Positions 14,656 through 17,386 of a stretch of DNA of 17,386 bases are shown here, piece after piece. The DNA is from Vibrio tasmaniensis 1F-187 (GTDB lineage: Bacteria; Pseudomonadota; Gammaproteobacteria; Enterobacterales; Vibrionaceae). The notes under the pieces are model-generated. The model did not search any database, had not been told where the DNA came from, and saw only the letters and a list, made by a program, of their open reading frames with translations. Where the stretch lies: positions 1-17,386 of the forward strand of contig NZ_AJZM02000056.1 in NCBI RefSeq assembly GCF_000272405.2. Reading direction: 5' to 3'. Positions within the stretch are counted from its first letter, which is position 1. Every line of letters begins with the position of its first letter. A program made the translations under genes and the position numbers.

Positions 14656-15855
14656 ATGAATTCTATCGCACTAGACCGCACTCAGAGTCAGGCATACTTA
14701 CCGGATTCTGGTCAAACAATGTTAGATAAGGTTACTAAGACTGCATCTCACGTGTCAGCTTCAGTAACGGTTGAAAACGTAAAAGGTAAAAAATCTGAAG
14801 TACCGAACACTGGTAAAGTTAAAGTTCAGCTTGATGCACCGAACGCTGCAGTTAGCGATAAGGTCAATGAATTAACGCTGAAAGCCATGAATCAACTACA
14901 AAAAATCGTTGATTCGATTGCCAAGGTTTTACATGCGGTCGCCGACAACACGGGCTCACTAGCAGTGAAAATCCTGGCAGGGTCAGCCGATGACTTTGAG
15001 GTAGAGCTAGCTGCTATCACAGACAAACTGAAGAGCGTACAAAACAAGCTTAAGATCCAAGAAGTAAAAGTAGCGAAAGCGAAACACGAACAAGAAATAA
15101 AGGATAACGAACAAAAACTCAAAGAGTCTGAAGCTGCGGCTAAAGAAGCGAAAAAATCGGGTCTGGTTTCCAAGATATTTGGGTGGGTCAGTGCCGCAGT
15201 TTCGATTATAGTGGGCGCTGTAATGGTGGCAACTGGTGTTGGAGCAGCAGCTGGTGCACTAATGATTGCCGGTGGTGTATTGGGTGTAGTCAGTATGGCT
15301 ATGCAAGAACCAGCTGTTCAAAATGCAATGAAAGAAGCTGGCATTAATGTCGATGCTCTCAGCAAAGTTATGATGGCTTTAGAGATTGCGGTTGCGGTTA
15401 TTGGGGCTGTTGTGACGTTTGGCGGCGCGGCTGCGGGCGGTATTGCTAAATTGGCGGGGAAAAGTGCCAGTAAAGTAGCACAAAAAATCACTGATATTGC
15501 GACTAAAGCGGCAGCTAATATGGCAAAAGTTGCAGATATGGGTTCTAAAGCAGCCACGACGACAGCTAAAGGTATTCGATTTGCTGCAGAGTCATTAGAT
15601 CTTCTTTCTAATGTTGGTAAAGGCTCTGCCGATAGTGTTCATTCCAATAATAAAGCTAAAGTGACAGAAATTAATGCGGATCTTACTCAGCAGAAAGCGG
15701 AGAAGGTGCTGACTCAATCGGTTATTGATAAGCTTAAAAAAGAAATCGCTAAGATGATGGAAGGTTTCCAAGAGTTGATGAATGTCATCATGCAGATGAT
15801 TCAGGCGAAAAGCGAAACGATGGAAACGGTAATGAATCGTCCAGCGACGGTTTAA
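14656..15855 (+). CDS. vopB: VopB, major hydrophobic translocator (YopB family)
   Basis: Secreted protein that inserts in the host membrane and forms the translocation pore with VopD. The 399 residues match YopB (401). A polar N-terminus is followed by a coiled coil (about 110-168), a long hydrophobic segment of Gly/Ala/Val (about 173-215), a second hydrophobic segment (238-262), and a helical C-terminus. This two-span pattern defines the family. An AGGAG site overlaps the vcrH end, about 11 nt before the ATG. Confidence 0.95.
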   Translation: MNSIALDRTQSQAYLPDSGQTMLDKVTKTASHVSASVTVENVKGKKSEVPNTGKVKVQLDAPNAAVSDKVNELTLKAMNQLQKIVDSIAKVLHAVADNTGSLAVKILAGSADDFEVELAAITDKLKSVQNKLKIQEVKVAKAKHEQEIKDNEQKLKESEAAAKEAKKSGLVSKIFGWVSAAVSIIVGAVMVATGVGAAAGALMIAGGVLGVVSMAMQEPAVQNAMKEAGINVDALSKVMMALEIAVAVIGAVVTFGGAAAGGIAKLAGKSASKVAQKITDIATKAAANMAKVADMGSKAATTTAKGIRFAAESLDLLSNVGKGSADSVHSNNKAKVTEINADLTQQKAEKVLTQSVIDKLKKEIAKMMEGFQELMNVIMQMIQAKSETMETVMNRPATV

Positions 15856-15864
15856 GGAGAATTT

Positions 15865-16866
15865 ATGTTAGATAAAATTGGTAAGACTGGGAATGCAGAT
15901 CTATACGGTTTGGGTGAGATAGATAAAACGACTAAGGTTGAAAAAGCCCCCGAGACAAAAACCGAAGCAGCGGTTCGTGGTAACGATGAGACGGCGGTGT
16001 CAGGTGCTAAACATTATCTTTTGGAAAGACCTAAAGCGCCGAAAAGTGGAGAACAAGCTCGCGTGGTTGAAAAGCTGATGACCGCTTTGGCACCAACAGC
16101 AAATCTGCTTATGAAAACCCTAGAAAAAGCACTTCATGGTCAATCTGGAACTCAATCATCGTCAAATACGGTTTCGGAATCTCTTGCTTTGATGACCTTA
16201 CTGTACCAAGTTTCGAAGTTAAGCCGAGAACAACAAACACTTGAACGTGAAATCGCGGTTGAAGCGAATGTAGCGAGCCTTAAGAGTCAAGCACAAGAGC
16301 TAAATAAATCTGCTAAAGCGATGATCGCAATGGCTGTAGTTTCAGGAGTTCTAGCCGGTGTAACGGCAATTTTGGGCGGAATAGGTTCTGCTAAAGCTGG
16401 TAAACAAATTAAAGCGGAAGCATCGACTAATACATTACTGAAAACACAAAAAGCTGGTGTAGATAAGGCTAATGATTTGTTGAACAATGGTGGGTTATCG
16501 AAAACTCAACAGCAACAGTTAAAGCGTGTTCAGGATGTCGGGCAAGACCGTCTTGGTAATTTGACTGATAAATTGACAAAAGGGGGGCGAAAGTTTGACA
16601 AAGCTACCACCTCTAATCAAGCGCGAAATTCGATTCTTCAGTCTCTTAGTCAGATGGCAAACTCAGCATCAAATGTAGAGCAAACTAAAGCTCAGGCTCG
16701 CGGTAAAGAAGATGAAGTTCTAGCGACACGTGCACAAGCATTGAAACAGAAAGCTGACGAAAATATTGGTTTTCAAGATAGTATGCTTAAAGAGCTGCGG
16801 GATCTGTTTCGCTCAATTGCTGATAGCCAAAACCAAGCATGGCGAGCATCTGCTCCTACCGTTTAA
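15865..16866 (+). CDS. vopD: VopD, second pore-forming translocator (YopD family)
   Basis: Secreted partner of VopB in the host-membrane pore. The 333 residues compare with 306 for YopD. It has one hydrophobic span at about 150-177 (KAMIAMAVVSGVLAGVTAIL, then GGIG), a helical stretch before it (about 105-148), and a long charged helical C-terminal third ending in an amphipathic segment (about 300-330), typical of YopD. A strong AAGGAG site is 6 nt before the ATG. It is the last gene of the unit, followed by a terminator. Confidence 0.94.
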   Translation: MLDKIGKTGNADLYGLGEIDKTTKVEKAPETKTEAAVRGNDETAVSGAKHYLLERPKAPKSGEQARVVEKLMTALAPTANLLMKTLEKALHGQSGTQSSSNTVSESLALMTLLYQVSKLSREQQTLEREIAVEANVASLKSQAQELNKSAKAMIAMAVVSGVLAGVTAILGGIGSAKAGKQIKAEASTNTLLKTQKAGVDKANDLLNNGGLSKTQQQQLKRVQDVGQDRLGNLTDKLTKGGRKFDKATTSNQARNSILQSLSQMANSASNVEQTKAQARGKEDEVLATRAQALKQKADENIGFQDSMLKELRDLFRSIADSQNQAWRASAPTV

Positions 16867-16919
16867 AACCACTGCGGATTAGAGTCCCCTTCTTCTAAAG
16901 TAGGTTGGCAATTTTTAGT

Positions 16920-16949
16920 AAGTCAGTAATGCAAGTTACTGGCTTTTTT
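16920..16949 (+). terminator. Intrinsic terminator after vopD
   Basis: GTCAGTAA (16922-16929) pairs with TTACTGGC (16936-16943), including one G-T pair, around a 6-nt loop, and TTTTTT follows at 16944-16949. A bases at 16920-16921 can extend the stem. It lies 54 nt after the vopD stop. Confidence 0.85.
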
Positions 16950-17169
16950 CATGCATTTTATTTGGCAAATTCACACCTAGACTGAAATGCCGCCTAATTT
17001 CGTTAGACGTATGTATCAACTCTTCAATAAGCGTTTTAACTCGTTAAGATTTTTGTCCTGAGTCAGCAAGAACTCTTCCTTGAGGAGATCATTGACACGC
17101 TTATCTACGCTTTGTTGCGATTATCAACCCAATAATAAAACCCACTCCTAGCATAAGTTCATAGCCATT
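16950..17169. other. Accessory DNA between the T3SS terminator and the transposase remnant
   Basis: About 220 bp with no intact gene. On the minus strand it holds two short in-phase fragments that look like pieces of one broken gene (see 17016-17154). The remaining 66 bp (16950-17015) shows nothing I can identify. Confidence 0.5.
17016..17154 (-). pseudogene. Possible remnant of a small membrane/coiled-coil gene
   Basis: Two minus-strand frames abut. The first (17154-17101, ATG start) reads MLGVGFIIGLIIATKRR, a single hydrophobic helix with a basic end. The second, in another frame (about 17112 to a stop at 17018-17016), reads SQQSVDKRVNDLLKEEFLLT then DKNLNELKRLLKS, an amphipathic charged helix. 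One frameshift near 17112 would join a membrane anchor to a charged helix, a common design in small envelope proteins. I do not recognise the family, and chance is possible. Confidence 0.25.
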
Positions 17170-17174
17170 TTACT

Positions 17175-17386
17175 TTAGATTTTCCGCGATGTGTGGAATC
17201 CACTCATTCTCGGCGTTGTTGATCAAATCAGTTTGAGGTTCAACGACGCCAAAAACTTTGAGACCAGTCGAGTCAATCGCTATATGGCGAATAGCTCCTT
17301 TGGATTTATTGCGATATTTGACCTGAACTGTCTTCGAACGGTTGCTGATACAGGTGTAGTCAGGGGACGTCAGTGGAACATCCAAT
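17175..17386 (-). mobile_element. Truncated IS5-family transposase fragment, cut by the window end
   Basis: The minus-strand frame enters from beyond the window and ends at a TAA (17177-17175). The stretch SPDYTCISNRSKTVQVKYR then GAIRHIAIDSTGLKVFG is characteristic of the IS5/IS903-like transposase region around the first catalytic Asp of the DDE triad (the D of IDSTG). In intact relatives this is followed by an EGEW-K-like stretch and by the second Asp and the Glu. Here the sequence instead jumps to VVEPQTDLINNAENEW and stops after 25 residues, so the later catalytic residues are missing. The apparent start at 17385 is a TTG that is probably an internal Leu. The fragment is non-functional. 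Confidence 0.8.

Noticed and set aside
14892..15557. Minus-strand Ala/Ser-rich ORFs opposite vopB
   Set aside because: They are composition artefacts of the Ala/Gly/Lys-rich vopB coding sequence.

Overview
The window carries the structural and translocator half of a Ysc-type (Yersinia/Pseudomonas family) type III secretion system. Its gene order and content match the chromosomal T3SS1 of the Vibrio parahaemolyticus / harveyi group: vsc, vcr and vop genes, a greatly enlarged LcrV-type tip protein, and moderately AT-rich DNA. The genus call rests on recalled protein similarity and gene order. I cannot fix the species.

Layout. Positions 1-203 hold the edge of an unrecognised, probably frameshifted minus-strand gene. 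Positions 204-6952 (minus strand) form the core export and ATPase operon, transcribed vscN-O-P-Q-R-S-T-(287-bp interruption)-U. Positions 6953-7138 are a divergent control region. Positions 7139-16866 (plus strand) carry vopN-tyeA-sycN-vscX-vscY-vcrD-vcrR, then vcrG-vcrV-vcrH-vopB-vopD. A clear intrinsic terminator follows vopD at 16920-16949. Positions 16950-17386 are decayed accessory DNA: gene remnants and a truncated IS5-like transposase running off the window end.

How the genes work together. VscN (ATPase), VscO (stalk) and VscQ (sorting platform) deliver substrates to the VscR/S/T/U/VcrD export gate. VscP measures the needle, and VscU autocleaves to switch substrates. VopN-TyeA with the SycN chaperone gates secretion, and VscX/VscY are early export factors. 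VcrG holds back VcrV, the needle-tip protein. VcrH chaperones the pore-formers VopB and VopD.

Regulation. Three sequences fit the ExsA (AraC-type activator) promoter pattern: an A tract, GnC, TGnnA, and a 21-22-bp gap to a TAnnnT -10 element. They lie before vopN (a perfect fit), divergently before vscN (degenerate), and inside the 3' end of vcrR before vcrG (a perfect fit). The last implies that vcrGVH-vopBD is a separate transcription unit with an almost leaderless vcrG message.

Most unusual points. A 287-bp segment bounded by imperfect direct repeats separates vscT from vscU and contains a 40-codon ORF. A 4-bp tandem duplication appears to have pushed the vopN start from ATG to GTG. A 9-bp minisatellite lies in the needle-ruler gene vscP. 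VcrV is roughly twice the length of LcrV. I see no wholly new multi-gene system; the novelty is in the insertion and the regulatory architecture.
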